A stretch of DNA of 64,000 bases from contig JAJQCF010000022.1 of NCBI GenBank assembly GCA_021202845.1, forward strand, positions 119,197 to 183,196, read 5' to 3'. The stretch's first letter is position 1. Each line of letters begins with the position of its first letter. Below the pieces are notes generated by a model. The model was not told where the DNA came from. It ran no database searches and saw nothing but the letters and a program-made list of their open reading frames with translations. The stretch is from Oscillospiraceae bacterium. GTDB lineage: Bacteria; Bacillota; Clostridia; Oscillospirales; Oscillospiraceae. Below are positions 43,325-52,492 of the stretch, in pieces. Both the position numbers and the translations under genes were made by a program.

Positions 43325-45304
43325 ATGAACGAGGTAAAGAGAAAAAGAAAAATAGCTGCCGCCGCCGCTGCCGTAGTACTGGCAGCGGCGGCAATGGCGG
43401 CTGTCGGCTGGTACATTTTCACCGAGCCGAAGGCGGATACGCCCATACTGACAACGCAGCCCATAGAGCTTGTGCTGCACGAGGGCGAGTGGCTGACGGT
43501 CAGCTGGGGCGCGCCGCTGAACGCGGACGCCAGCCGCCTGTATTACTACGACGACGCGCAGGGAGACTATGTGCTCATAGGCGAGCTGACGGAGACGCAG
43601 ACGGGCATTGCAGTCACCGACATGACAATGACGGAGCTGAAGCTGCGGCTGGACGCGGTGAAGTACTACACGGGGCGCGAGGGCGAGACGCTGGAAAAGC
43701 TCAGCGACGCGCCGCTCGACGTCACCATTTCGCTGCAGTCCATGCAGGTGGAGCAGCTGACCGGCGAGGCGGACGCGGAGACGGAGACGCTTATGCTCAG
43801 CTGGTCGGGGCCGGAGAACGTGAGCTTCGAGGTGCTGGACGCCGAGAGCGGCGAGGTGCTGACCGAGGTTCCCGCCGCCGGAGCCATACTCTCCGTGGGC
43901 GAGGATATGCGCGCGCCCGAGCACGGGGAGGAAATACCCGTCTGTGTGCGCGCCGTTTCGCGCGGCGAGGGTTATGTGCTCTACGGCGACAACAGCAATT
44001 CGTATATCCTTGACCGCCAGCAGATTCTCGGCACGGCGCTGACGCTGACGGCGCAGAGAACCGGCGAGGCGGAGTATAAAATCTCGTGGAACGAGACAAA
44101 GGGCGAGACGTATGCGCTGCAGGAGTGGTCGGAAGCGCGCGGGGCTTGGACTGTTGTGACAACCGTGGACAAGGCGGGGGAGCGCAGCTACAGCACCGGG
44201 CGGCTGCTGTCCTGCTCGGAGCACACCTACAGAGTTGTGGCGTATGACGCCGACGGCGTGACATACTCCGCCAACCCCGCGGAGATGACGCTTACAGCCG
44301 AGCTGAGCCCCATTTACTGCACAATCTGGCCCATACGCCAGCTGGGGCTGTACTCCGACTCCGCGCTGACGGAGAGCATTGCTACCGTTCCCGCCGCGAC
44401 CGCGCTGTGCGTGCTGGATGAGGAAGGCGACGCTTTCTATGTGCGTTACGGCGAGCAGTACGGCTATGTGGACGCACGCTTTTGCATGATAAATCTCTGC
44501 GAGTATTTGAGCGACAAGCTCAGCTACAATATAACCAACAGCTACTCCTCCATTTTCTCCTTCCACGGCTACGATGTGGAGGGGCTGACAGGCGGGGTCG
44601 TTGAGGGCTACGAGAACATAAGCCTCGCGGACGGCGGTTTTGTTGTGCCGCTGCTCTACCCCACGGCGCAAAAGCTGCTGGAGGCGGCGGACGCGGCCTT
44701 GGCCGACGGTTACCGCCTGAAAATTTACGACGCATACCGCCCGAACGAGGCCACGCGCTTTATGTACACCACCGCGGCGCTCGTTGTGAACGACGAGGTG
44801 GCTGACGACGAGGACGTGGAGGATAACGAGCTCTACGCGGGCAAGATGACCTACCTTGAGCTGATTGTCGGCTCCACGGGCTACAACCTCGGCAACTTCC
44901 TTGCCATAAGCGGCTCGCGCCACAATCAGGGTGTGGCGGTGGACCTGACGCTGGAATATGTGGAGACGGGCGAGGAGCTGCATATGCAGACGGCTATGCA
45001 CGACCTCAGCTGGTACTCGGCGCGCAGTCAGAACATCGAGACGGCCAACCTGCTCTCGGACTACCTGACCGGCGCGGGCTTCGCCACGCTCTCTTCCGAG
45101 TGGTGGCACTATCAGGACGATGCCACGCGCGTCGCCATAAACCAGACAAGCTATATGAACCAAGGCGTCAGCATAGAGGGCTGGAAGTGCGACGACGACG
45201 GCTGGCGCTACCAAAAGTCCGACGGCAGCTACTATAAATCCACAACCGTTACTATCTCCGGCGTGAGCCGCACGTTCGACGCCGCGGGCTATCTGACCGA
45301 ATAA
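43325..45304 (+). CDS. VanX/VanY-like M15 peptidase with Fn3/SH3-like regions and a C-terminal wall-binding-like repeat
   Basis: 659 residues from the ATG at 43325 (an upstream GTG at 43307 is possible). A basic n-region and one membrane helix (about 10-31) anchor it. Beta-rich Fn3-like segments (about 35-325) and an SH3-like region (330-390) precede the M15 peptidase domain (about 440-600): YDAYRPNEATRFM, SRHNQGVAVDLTL (His533, Asp540) and SEWWHYQDD (Glu592, His595). The spacing is that of D-Ala-D-Ala dipeptidases (VanX type). A final Trp/Tyr/Asp repeat (GWKCDDDGWRYQKSDGSYY) resembles choline/glucan-binding repeats. It probably trims peptidoglycan stems or dipeptides outside the cell. Nothing nearby (vanHA, vanRS) suggests glycopeptide resistance. 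Confidence 0.88.
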   Translation: MNEVKRKRKIAAAAAAVVLAAAAMAAVGWYIFTEPKADTPILTTQPIELVLHEGEWLTVSWGAPLNADASRLYYYDDAQGDYVLIGELTETQTGIAVTDMTMTELKLRLDAVKYYTGREGETLEKLSDAPLDVTISLQSMQVEQLTGEADAETETLMLSWSGPENVSFEVLDAESGEVLTEVPAAGAILSVGEDMRAPEHGEEIPVCVRAVSRGEGYVLYGDNSNSYILDRQQILGTALTLTAQRTGEAEYKISWNETKGETYALQEWSEARGAWTVVTTVDKAGERSYSTGRLLSCSEHTYRVVAYDADGVTYSANPAEMTLTAELSPIYCTIWPIRQLGLYSDSALTESIATVPAATALCVLDEEGDAFYVRYGEQYGYVDARFCMINLCEYLSDKLSYNITNSYSSIFSFHGYDVEGLTGGVVEGYENISLADGGFVVPLLYPTAQKLLEAADAALADGYRLKIYDAYRPNEATRFMYTTAALVVNDEVADDEDVEDNELYAGKMTYLELIVGSTGYNLGNFLAISGSRHNQGVAVDLTLEYVETGEELHMQTAMHDLSWYSARSQNIETANLLSDYLTGAGFATLSSEWWHYQDDATRVAINQTSYMNQGVSIEGWKCDDDGWRYQKSDGSYYKSTTVTISGVSRTFDAAGYLTE

Positions 45305-45342
45305 CGCAAAAGCAATAATTACAATAATCAGAAAGGAAATTT

Positions 45343-46236
45343 ATGCAGTTCAGACCGCTTACGATTGACGACAGCGCGCTTATAAGACCGTACTTTGCCA
45401 AGCTGAAAACCATAACCTGCAACCTGACCTCCGGCACCATGCTCATGTGGCGAAACAGCATGAGTGCGGAAATTGCTGTCAGTGACGACACGCTTTTCTG
45501 CCGCGCCAACCCGCGTGGCGAGGGGTATTTATACTTCCTGCCCTCGGGCGGCGACGTACAGAGCGGGCTGCGCACCCTTGCCGAGTACGCCGCGGGCGAG
45601 GGGGACGAGCTGCGGATTGTCTCCATACCCGAGGACTATTTGCCGGAGGTGCGCGCGGCGCTGGACGTGACGGACGAGCGGGAGGAGGAAAACTCGTTTG
45701 ACTATGTCTATATGGCGGAGGACCTCTCCACGTTCCGCGGCAAGCGCTACAGCGGGCAGCGCAACCACATAAACCAGTTCCTGCGCTCGTGCGAGCAGTG
45801 GGAGTTCAAAAAGCTCGGCGCGGACAACGTGCGGCAGGTCATAGACTTCTTCCTGCGCGCCTACCCCGAAACGCCCGACGAGCCGTACTTCAAGCGCATT
45901 GAAAACGCAATGGTGCTGGAGGTGCTGCAAAACCTTGACCGCTACGGTATGCTCGGCGGCGTGCTGACAGCCGACGGCGAGGTCGTGGGCTTTTCTATGG
46001 GCGAGACAGTGCGCGACACGCTGCTGACCCATGTGGAAAAGGCCGACCGCAACCGCCACGGCGCGTTTCAAATGACTGTCAGGGAATTTACCGCGATGTA
46101 CTCGGCGGGCGGCATAAAGTACGTCAACCGCGAGGACGACATGGGCGACGCCGGACTGCGCGCGGCCAAGCGCGCCCTGCACCCCGCGGAGCTGAAAAGA
46201 AAGTTCGCCGTAACCGCAAAAACGGCGGCAATGTGA
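45343..46236 (+). CDS. DUF2156 protein (MprF C-terminal-like, GNAT fold)
   Basis: 297 residues, GAAAGGAAA before the ATG. It has two GNAT-like halves and the pattern of DUF2156 (LRIVSIPEDYLPEV; 'YVYMAEDLSTFRGKRYSGQRNHINQFL'; 'KYVNREDDMGDAGLRAAKRALHP'). The fold is that of the aminoacyl transferase part of MprF, which moves an amino acid from tRNA to lipid, but no membrane domain is attached here, so the soluble protein may act on another substrate. It follows the peptidase gene by 38 bp and precedes the strong prs promoter. Confidence 0.9.
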   Translation: MQFRPLTIDDSALIRPYFAKLKTITCNLTSGTMLMWRNSMSAEIAVSDDTLFCRANPRGEGYLYFLPSGGDVQSGLRTLAEYAAGEGDELRIVSIPEDYLPEVRAALDVTDEREEENSFDYVYMAEDLSTFRGKRYSGQRNHINQFLRSCEQWEFKKLGADNVRQVIDFFLRAYPETPDEPYFKRIENAMVLEVLQNLDRYGMLGGVLTADGEVVGFSMGETVRDTLLTHVEKADRNRHGAFQMTVREFTAMYSAGGIKYVNREDDMGDAGLRAAKRALHPAELKRKFAVTAKTAAM

Positions 46237-46291
46237 ACATGTTTTACAAAGCTGAAACGCAAAATGCTGATAAAAAAGGAATTTTAACATC

Positions 46292-46321
46292 TTGTAAACA
46301 AAGCGTCCGAGTTGGTATAAT
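46292..46321 (+). promoter_or_regulatory. Sigma-A promoter of prs
   Basis: TTGTAA (46292-46297), an 18-bp spacer and a perfect TATAAT (46316-46321), about 70 bp before the ATG at 46394. Confidence 0.85.
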
Positions 46322-46393
46322 AGTTATATATCCTGCCGAGGCGCAGTGCGCGCGGCTGCAATTATGCTGGATAAAGAGAGAGGTAAGCTGTAC

Positions 46394-47356
46394 ATGATTT
46401 CACATGGCAATCAGATTAAGATTTTCTCCGGCAGCTCAAACCCCGAGCTTGCCGAGGGCATCTGCCAGAGCCTTGGCATAGGCTTGGGCAAGCTGGAGGC
46501 AAGGCGCTTTGCCGACGGCGAGTGCTCCATCTCCGTCAACGAGCCGGTGCGCGGCGAGGACATATTCATCGTCCAGTCCACCTGCCGCCCCGTGAACGAC
46601 AATCTCATGGAAATGCTCGTGATGATTGACGCAATGAAGCGCGCTTCCGCAGGACGCATTACCGCGGTCATACCGTATTTCGGCTATGCCCGTCAGGACA
46701 GAAAAACCAAGAGCCGCGACCCCATATCCGCAAAATTAGCGGCCAACCTTATAACCGTAGCCGGCGCTGACCGCATACTGACTATGGACCTGCACGCCAG
46801 CCAGATTCAGGGCTTCTTCGACATACCCGTGGACAACCTGCTGGGCGCGCCGCTTTTCGGCAATCTCTTCATCAGCCGCTACGGCAAGGGCAACGACGAC
46901 GTTATGGTCGTCTCTCCCGACGTCGGCTCAGTGGCGAGAGTGCGCTCCTTCGCTCACAAAATCGGCGTGAACATGGCCATCGTTGACAAGCGCCGCGAGC
47001 GCGCCAACGAGAGCGAGGTAATGAACATAATAGGCCGCGTTGAGGGCAAGACCGTCATTCTGCTGGACGACATGGTGGACACCGCCGGTTCTCTCTGCGG
47101 AGCGGCCAAGGCCGTCATGGAAGTCGGCGGAGCTAAGGAAATTTACGCCTGCGCAAGCCACGGCGTGCTCTCCCGCGACGCCATAGACAAGATTGAGGCC
47201 AGCTGCATCAAGGAACTGACGCTGCTGGACACCATACCCTACCCCTCCGAGCGCCAGCCGAGCGAGAAGATAAAGTACCTCTCCGTCGCGCCCGTCTTTG
47301 CCGAGGCCATAGAGCGCATCCACTACGAGCGCAGCATGGCTTCGCTGTTCGAGTAA
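46394..47356 (+). CDS. prs: Ribose-phosphate pyrophosphokinase (PRPP synthetase)
   Basis: 320 residues from the ATG at 46394; an ATG at 46364 would add ten residues. It makes PRPP from ribose-5-phosphate and ATP for nucleotide, His and Trp synthesis. The class I signature motifs are present: FADGECSISVNEPVRG, YFGYARQDRKTKSRDPISAK, TMDLHASQIQGFFD, VVSPDVGSVAR and the PRPP loop VILLDDMVDTAGS. Normal length. It forms a unit with pth, 13 bp downstream. Confidence 0.97.
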   Translation: MISHGNQIKIFSGSSNPELAEGICQSLGIGLGKLEARRFADGECSISVNEPVRGEDIFIVQSTCRPVNDNLMEMLVMIDAMKRASAGRITAVIPYFGYARQDRKTKSRDPISAKLAANLITVAGADRILTMDLHASQIQGFFDIPVDNLLGAPLFGNLFISRYGKGNDDVMVVSPDVGSVARVRSFAHKIGVNMAIVDKRRERANESEVMNIIGRVEGKTVILLDDMVDTAGSLCGAAKAVMEVGGAKEIYACASHGVLSRDAIDKIEASCIKELTLLDTIPYPSERQPSEKIKYLSVAPVFAEAIERIHYERSMASLFE

Positions 47357-47369
47357 TTCGGCGCGGAAA

Positions 47370-47960
47370 ATGCTTGACCGCTTTAGAAAAAGCGGCGGTG
47401 CGGACTGGATTGTCGTCTTTCTCGGCAATCCGGGCCCCAAGTACGCCGCAACGCGCCACAACGCGGGCTTTATGACGGCGGCGGTGTGCGAAAAGGAGCT
47501 GGGGATTACCATAAAAAAATCCCGCTTCCGCGCGCTGACCGAGCTTGCCAACGTCGGCGGGCAAAAGGTACTGCTGATGAAGCCGCAGACATTTATGAAC
47601 AACTCCGGCGACGCCGTGGGCGAGGCCGCGCACTTTTATAAACTTCCGCCGGAGCGTGTACTTGTCGTCTCTGACGACATATCCCTGCCGGTGGCCAAGC
47701 TGCGCGTGCGCACCAAGGGCTCAGCGGGCGGGCACAACGGCCTCAAGAGCATTATCGCCCGCCTCGGCAGCGATGCCTTTCCCCGAGTGAAGATTGGCGT
47801 CGGCGCGCCGCCCTCGCCCGAGGCGCAGATTGACTGGGTGCTGGGCACGTTCAAAAATCAGGACGCAGAGGACATGGCGCGGGCGGTCGAGCGCGCTTGG
47901 CAGGCCGTGGTGTGCTACATCACCGAGGGACCGGAAAAGACAATGGACAGCTTTAACTGA
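47370..47960 (+). CDS. pth: Peptidyl-tRNA hydrolase
   Basis: 196 residues. It recycles peptidyl-tRNA released by stalled ribosomes. The motifs [18 protein letters not shown] (catalytic His), [19 protein letters not shown] and [11 protein letters not shown] are complete, with only a slightly longer N-terminus than usual. The ribosome site is weak (GCGGAAA), and the gene lies 13 bp after prs, so coupling to prs translation is likely. A terminator follows before glgC. Confidence 0.96.
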   Translation: MLDRFRKSGGADWIVVFLGNPGPKYAATRHNAGFMTAAVCEKELGITIKKSRFRALTELANVGGQKVLLMKPQTFMNNSGDAVGEAAHFYKLPPERVLVVSDDISLPVAKLRVRTKGSAGGHNGLKSIIARLGSDAFPRVKIGVGAPPSPEAQIDWVLGTFKNQDAEDMARAVERAWQAVVCYITEGPEKTMDSFN

Positions 47961-48012
47961 CATAATAGACAATACCCAAAAAACTTTTTCTAAACTTATA
48001 CACAAAAATGAC

Positions 48013-48047
48013 AACTCAGGGCTTGCCAAAGCGCTGAGTTTGTTTTA
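48013..48047 (+). terminator. Terminator after pth
   Basis: AACTCAG (48013-48019) pairs with CTGAGTT (48034-48040), extended inside by GCTT/AAGC with one mismatch, followed by TGTTTTATT. It separates prs-pth from glgC-glgD. Confidence 0.75.
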
Positions 48048-48081
48048 TTATATAGGCGTATGGAAAGGAGAGTGTGCCGCT

Positions 48082-49281
48082 ATGAAAAAGCAGTGTGTGG
48101 CAATGCTTCTGGCGGGGGGACAAGGCTCGCGCCTTTACGCCCTGACGCAAAACACCGCAAAACCGATTATGCCCTTTGGAGGCAAGTACAGAATTATCGA
48201 CTTCCCCCTCAGCAACTGCGCGAACTCCGGCATAGACACCGTGGGCGTGCTGACCCAGTACCGCCCGCTCAAGCTCAACAGCTACATAGGAAACGGCAAC
48301 GCATGGGACTTGGACAGCATAGGGGGCGGCGTGTTTATCCTGCCGCCGTACCAGACCTCCGGCGAGCGCGGCTCGTGGTTCCGCGGCACGGCCAACGCCA
48401 TTTATCAGAACATTTCCTTTATCGACACCTACGACCCCGAATATGTTCTCATACTCTCCGGCGACCACGTTTACAAAATGGACTATTCGGAGATGATTGC
48501 CACGCACGAGACTAACGGCGCGGACTGCACAATCGCCGTAATCCGCGTGCCCATGAGCGAGGCGAGCCGCTTCGGCATAATGAGCTTGGACGACTCCGGC
48601 GCTATCTGCCGTTTTGCGGAAAAGCCCAAGGAGCCGGACAGCGACCTTGCCTCGATGGGCATATATGTGTTCACTTGGGAAAAGCTCCGCCGCTATTTGA
48701 TAGAGGACGAGGCCGACGCCGCTTCGGAAAACGACTTCGGCAAGAACATAATCCCCAAAATGCTCGCCGCGGGCGAAAAAATGTGGCCCTACCGCTTCGA
48801 CGGCTACTGGCGTGACGTCGGCACCATAGACAGCTACTGGGACGCCAACATGGATATGCTGCTGGTGGAGAGCTTGGACTTATACGACAAAAAGTGGCCG
48901 ATACGCTCCTTCAGCCCGCAGCGCCCGCCGCAGTATGTGGGCGACGCCTCGCGCGTGCTGCACAGCATTGTCACCGAGGGCTGCGTTATTGAAGGACGGG
49001 TGGAAAACTCGGTGCTGTCGAGCTCCGTCATGGTGGAGGAGGGCAGCTCGGTGGAGTACAGCATACTCATGCCGGGCGCACGCATACGCCGCGGCGCGGT
49101 TGTGCGCTACGCCATAATCGGCGAGAACACCGTTGTTGAGCCGGGGGCGGTTGTCGGCACGTTCCCCACCGGCGAGGAGGGCTGGGGCATTGCCACCTGC
49201 GGCCCCGACATAAAAATAGGCGCGGGCGCGGTCATACCCGCGGCGGCCATGATATACAATGATGTGGAGGCGGGAAAATGA
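48082..49281 (+). CDS. glgC: Glucose-1-phosphate adenylyltransferase, catalytic subunit
   Basis: 399 residues from the ATG at 48082 with AAAGGAGAG upstream; the frame is open further 5', but that part overlaps pth. It makes ADP-glucose for glycogen. Motifs: [19 protein letters not shown] (nucleotide loop), [44 protein letters not shown] and a left-handed beta-helix C-terminus. In Firmicutes GlgC works with the non-catalytic partner GlgD, encoded immediately downstream with an ATGA overlap. No other glycogen genes are in the window. Confidence 0.96.
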   Translation: MKKQCVAMLLAGGQGSRLYALTQNTAKPIMPFGGKYRIIDFPLSNCANSGIDTVGVLTQYRPLKLNSYIGNGNAWDLDSIGGGVFILPPYQTSGERGSWFRGTANAIYQNISFIDTYDPEYVLILSGDHVYKMDYSEMIATHETNGADCTIAVIRVPMSEASRFGIMSLDDSGAICRFAEKPKEPDSDLASMGIYVFTWEKLRRYLIEDEADAASENDFGKNIIPKMLAAGEKMWPYRFDGYWRDVGTIDSYWDANMDMLLVESLDLYDKKWPIRSFSPQRPPQYVGDASRVLHSIVTEGCVIEGRVENSVLSSSVMVEEGSSVEYSILMPGARIRRGAVVRYAIIGENTVVEPGAVVGTFPTGEEGWGIATCGPDIKIGAGAVIPAAAMIYNDVEAGK

Positions 49282-50387
49282 AAAACGTACACGGAATAAT
49301 TTACGCCTACCATGACTACAACGAGCTGCGGGAGCTGAGCGAAAAGCGCACCTCGGCGGCGCTGCCGTTCTGCGGACGCTACCGCCTGATTGACTTCTCG
49401 CTCTCGGCCATGATGCACGCCGGAATTTACAACGTGGGCGTTATTATGCAGCGGGACTACCAGTCGCTCATCGACCACCTCGGCAACGGCCGCGCGTGGA
49501 ACATGGGGCGGCGCACGGGCGGGCTGCGTATGCTGCCGCCGTTCGGCGTGCCCGGCTCCCACACGGGACAGTACGAGGGCTGCATGGAGGCGCTGAGAGC
49601 GGTTTTGACCTATATCAGCGAAATTGACGAGGATTATGTTGTCCTCACGCGCGGAGACCTCTGCGCCAGCGTTGACCTCACCGCCGCGCTGGAGCGGCAC
49701 ATGAGCAGCGGAGCCGACGTGACTGCCGTCTGCACCGAGCGCGAGCTGCACTACACCCACCACCGCTTTATCCCCGACGAAAACGGCTTTGCCTCGGAGC
49801 TCGTGTGTATGCAGCAGCGCAGCGGCCGCGGCGTGGCCTCGCTGGAGATGTACATACTGAGCAAGAAGCTGCTGCTGGAGCTGGTGGAGTGGTCGAGCGA
49901 GGGACACAAGCTGCACTTCCACCGCGACGCGCTGCTGCACCTGATGGCAAACGGCGGCAGGGTGGCGCTCTATATGCACAAGGGCTACGGCCGCCACATC
50001 ATATCTGTTGCGGACTTCTACGAGGCTAACATGGATATGCTCTCAGCGCAGAACCTTGAAGACCTCTTCACCGAGCGGCCCGTGAACACGCGCGAGCGGA
50101 CGGACGTCAGCACCTACTACAGCGACGTGGCCGCGGTGAAAAACTCGCTCGTGGCGGACGGCTGCATAATAGAGGGCGAGGTTGAAAACTCCGTCATATT
50201 CTGCGGCGTGAAAATCAACGCGGGCGCCAGCGTGAAAAACTGCATTGTTATGAACGACACCGTCGTCGGCGAGGGCAGCACGCTTGAGTACATAATCTCC
50301 GACAAAAACGTCAGCGTCGCCCCTTACTCAACCCTGCGCGGCAGCCCGAATCTGCCGTTTGTCATACCGAAAAAGACGGCTATATGA
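49278..50387 (+). CDS. glgD: GlgD, regulatory/partner subunit of ADP-glucose pyrophosphorylase
   Basis: 369 residues; its ATG overlaps the glgC stop (ATGA). It is homologous to GlgC, but the nucleotide-binding loop is degenerate ([24 protein letters not shown] in place of GGxGxRLxxLT), as in GlgD proteins. Retained features include [29 protein letters not shown] and a beta-helix C-terminus ([15 protein letters not shown]). It probably forms a heterotetramer with GlgC, raising activity. Confidence 0.94.
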   Translation: MKNVHGIIYAYHDYNELRELSEKRTSAALPFCGRYRLIDFSLSAMMHAGIYNVGVIMQRDYQSLIDHLGNGRAWNMGRRTGGLRMLPPFGVPGSHTGQYEGCMEALRAVLTYISEIDEDYVVLTRGDLCASVDLTAALERHMSSGADVTAVCTERELHYTHHRFIPDENGFASELVCMQQRSGRGVASLEMYILSKKLLLELVEWSSEGHKLHFHRDALLHLMANGGRVALYMHKGYGRHIISVADFYEANMDMLSAQNLEDLFTERPVNTRERTDVSTYYSDVAAVKNSLVADGCIIEGEVENSVIFCGVKINAGASVKNCIVMNDTVVGEGSTLEYIISDKNVSVAPYSTLRGSPNLPFVIPKKTAI

Positions 50388-50441
50388 GCGGGCGCAAGCT
50401 GAAGAACAAATATTTATACTTATATCCGCGGGAGGACACAA

Positions 50442-51395
50442 ATGCCAAAGTTTTCTGACAGCAGCTTTTTATCTTCAAACGGCAAAAACCAAATACACCT
50501 GCGCCGCTGCGACCCCGACGGCGAGGTGCGCGCCGTGGTGCAGATTGCGCACGGCATAGCGGAGCACGTTGGGCGCTACGACGATTTTGCCGCGTTTTTG
50601 GCCGAGCGCGGCTACGCCGTGGCCGCCAACGACCACCTCGGCCATGGCGGGAGCGTGGCCAGCGCCGAGGGCTTGGGCTTCGCGGCGAAGCGCGGCGGCT
50701 GGGGCTTTATGGTTGACGATATGCGCCAAGTGTTCGAGCAGATGAGCGGCGAGTACCCCGATGTGCCGTACTTCCTGTTCGGCCACAGCATGGGTTCATT
50801 CCTCAGCCGCACATATATAATACTCCATCGCGCGGGACTGAGCGGCTGCGTGCTCTGCGGTACGGCTCAGCAGTCGCCCGCGGCAATCGCCCTCGGCAAG
50901 AGTCTGGGCGTGCACGAGATTAGGATGCACGGCGCGGAGTACAAGAGCGAAAGGCTGAACGACTTGGTCTTCGGCGGCTACAATTACGGCTTCAATGTGG
51001 CGCGCACCGCCTCGGACTGGCTGAGCCGCGACGAGGCCAATGTTGACAAGTACATCGAAGACCCGCTCTGCGGCTTCATTCCCTCGGCGGCGCTTTTCCG
51101 CGACATGATGGGCGGGCTGGAGTTCATTACCCGCCAGCGCTGCGCCGACCGCATGGCCAAGTCGCTGCCCGTTCTGTTCATCTCCGGCGATGCTGACCCT
51201 GTGGGCGAAAGGGGAGCGGGGGTCATCAGAGCCTATAAGATGTTCCTCCGCGCCGGATTGGAGGACGTCACGCTCAAGCTCTACCACGGCGCGCGCCACG
51301 AGCTGCTAAACGAGGTGAACCGCGAGCAGGTTTACGGCGACGTTTTGTGCTGGTTGGACAGCAAGCTGGCCGCGGCGGAGAAAAAATCGTCATAA
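50442..51395 (+). CDS. Alpha/beta hydrolase, monoacylglycerol lipase/lysophospholipase type
   Basis: 317 residues, GGGAGGA before the ATG. The serine-hydrolase family of lysophospholipases is indicated by VVQIAHGIAEHVGRYDDFA, NDHLGHGGS, the nucleophile elbow FGHSMGS, the acid region FISGDADPVG and the catalytic His in LYHGARHELLNE. There is no signal peptide, so it acts in the cytoplasm on an ester or acylglycerol. It is 54 bp from glgD and its mRNA ends at a strong terminator before cdaA. Confidence 0.92.
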   Translation: MPKFSDSSFLSSNGKNQIHLRRCDPDGEVRAVVQIAHGIAEHVGRYDDFAAFLAERGYAVAANDHLGHGGSVASAEGLGFAAKRGGWGFMVDDMRQVFEQMSGEYPDVPYFLFGHSMGSFLSRTYIILHRAGLSGCVLCGTAQQSPAAIALGKSLGVHEIRMHGAEYKSERLNDLVFGGYNYGFNVARTASDWLSRDEANVDKYIEDPLCGFIPSAALFRDMMGGLEFITRQRCADRMAKSLPVLFISGDADPVGERGAGVIRAYKMFLRAGLEDVTLKLYHGARHELLNEVNREQVYGDVLCWLDSKLAAAEKKSS

Positions 51396-51443
51396 TTGCC
51401 GTGAGCCTTTGCGGTAAATTACAAAAAGTTAATTAAATCAACC

Positions 51444-51472
51444 TTGAAAAAAGGAAGCTGATATAGTAAAAT
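51444..51472 (+). promoter_or_regulatory. Sigma-A promoter of cdaA inside the upstream terminator
   Basis: TTGAAA (51444-51449), 17-bp spacer, TAAAAT (51467-51472). The promoter lies in the left arm and loop of the hydrolase terminator, so transcripts starting here lack the left arm and cannot form that hairpin. A second TATAAT at 51485-51490 has no good -35. Confidence 0.7.
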
Positions 51473-51504
51473 AATTAACTGTACTATAATCAGGTTCCTT
51501 TTTT
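51447..51504 (+). terminator. Terminator after the alpha/beta hydrolase gene
   Basis: AAAAAAGGAA (51447-51456) pairs with TTCCTTTTTT (51495-51504), extended inside by CTGAT/ATCAG and TATAGTA/TACTATA, giving a long hairpin ending in U residues for read-through transcripts. Confidence 0.8.
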
Positions 51505-51536
51505 ATGGGTCGGCGGGCGAAAGCGCCAAGACCCAT
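51505..51536 (+). other. Structured hairpin in the cdaA leader
   Basis: ATGGGTC (51505-51511) pairs with GACCCAT (51530-51536). Inside, GGC...GCC and GC-GAAA-GC form a second stem capped by a GNRA-type tetraloop. It lies within the predicted 5' leader of cdaA, about 100 nt before the ATG. It matches no riboswitch class I can recognise and is too small to be the c-di-AMP riboswitch. Confidence 0.45.
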
Positions 51537-51634
51537 GCTCCGTTTATATCTATCGTTTAATGTAAGCAAACAATCCGCACAGCCGCCCGCGCTGCGGTAC
51601 GGCTGCGCCGCGCCAATCGGAGAGGGTCAGCAAA

Positions 51635-52492
51635 ATGGACAGCATTATCAGCGTTATGTCGGACGGGCTGCGCTACCTGCGCACCATCGGGCTGACAGAT
51701 GCTATTGACATTTTAATAATCGGGTTCCTCATCTACAAGCTGCTGCGTATGCTGAACAAGACGAACACCATGCGGCTGGCCAAAGGCATAGGCATACTGC
51801 TTATCGTCCTCTGGGTCAGCAGTCTGCTCAGCCTGCGGATGCTGAACTTCCTGCTGGCAAAGGCTCTGGAGATAGGGCTTATTGCCGTTGTCATCATTTT
51901 TCAGCCGGAGCTGCGCCGCGCGCTGGAAAAGCTGGGCAGCAGCAGCTGGCGCGGCCTCATATCGGGCGGCGAGCTGCAAACGCTGAACATCGAGAGCGCC
52001 ATAACCCAGACCGTCCTTGCCTGCTCGGATATGTCCAAGTCCCGCACGGGCGCTATCATAGTCTTTGAGCGCTCGAACTCGCTGGACGAGGTGATAAGAA
52101 CCGGCACGGTTGTCAACGCGGACGTGACGGGAGAGCTGCTGAAAAACATATTCTTCGTCAAGGCTCCGCTGCACGACGGCGCGATAATTGTCCGCAACGG
52201 GCGCATTGTCGCCGCGGGCTGTATGCTGCCCATGAGCTACAACATGAACCTCAGCAAGGAGCTGGGTATGCGCCACCGCGCGGGCATCGGCATGAGCGAG
52301 CAGTCGGACGCCGTTATCGTCATTGTCTCGGAGGAGACGGGCGCCATCTCCGTCGCCGTCGAGGGTATGCTGAAGCGCCATCTCTCGCCGGAGACCGTGG
52401 AAACGCTGCTCAAAAAGGAGCTGGTGCCGGAAATGCGCGAAACAACAACGTCGAAAATTAAGGACTTTTTCAAGGTGAAGGATAATGTCTAA
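51635..52492 (+). CDS. cdaA: Diadenylate cyclase CdaA
   Basis: 285 residues with AGAGGG before the ATG. Three membrane helices (about 22-95) precede the DAC domain, which makes c-di-AMP from two ATP. Catalytic motifs: LHDGAIIV (DGA) and MRHRAGIG (RHR), plus the GELLKNIFF segment. c-di-AMP controls potassium and osmolyte balance and wall homeostasis in Firmicutes. It overlaps the cdaR gene by 8 bp; the common third gene, glmM, does not follow. Confidence 0.96.
   Translation: MDSIISVMSDGLRYLRTIGLTDAIDILIIGFLIYKLLRMLNKTNTMRLAKGIGILLIVLWVSSLLSLRMLNFLLAKALEIGLIAVVIIFQPELRRALEKLGSSSWRGLISGGELQTLNIESAITQTVLACSDMSKSRTGAIIVFERSNSLDEVIRTGTVVNADVTGELLKNIFFVKAPLHDGAIIVRNGRIVAAGCMLPMSYNMNLSKELGMRHRAGIGMSEQSDAVIVIVSEETGAISVAVEGMLKRHLSPETVETLLKKELVPEMRETTTSKIKDFFKVKDNV

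Noticed and set aside
43274-45214. 646-codon minus-strand open frame
   Set aside because: Shadow of the VanX-like peptidase gene; no signal, domain or ribosome site.
43325-45304. Vancomycin-resistance determinant
   Set aside because: The peptidase has VanX-type motifs, but vanH, a D-Ala-D-Lac ligase and vanRS are absent and the protein is membrane-anchored, so a wall-maintenance role is more likely.
51505-51708. 67-codon plus-strand open frame before cdaA
   Set aside because: It starts in the leader hairpin, has no ribosome site and overlaps the well-supported cdaA start.
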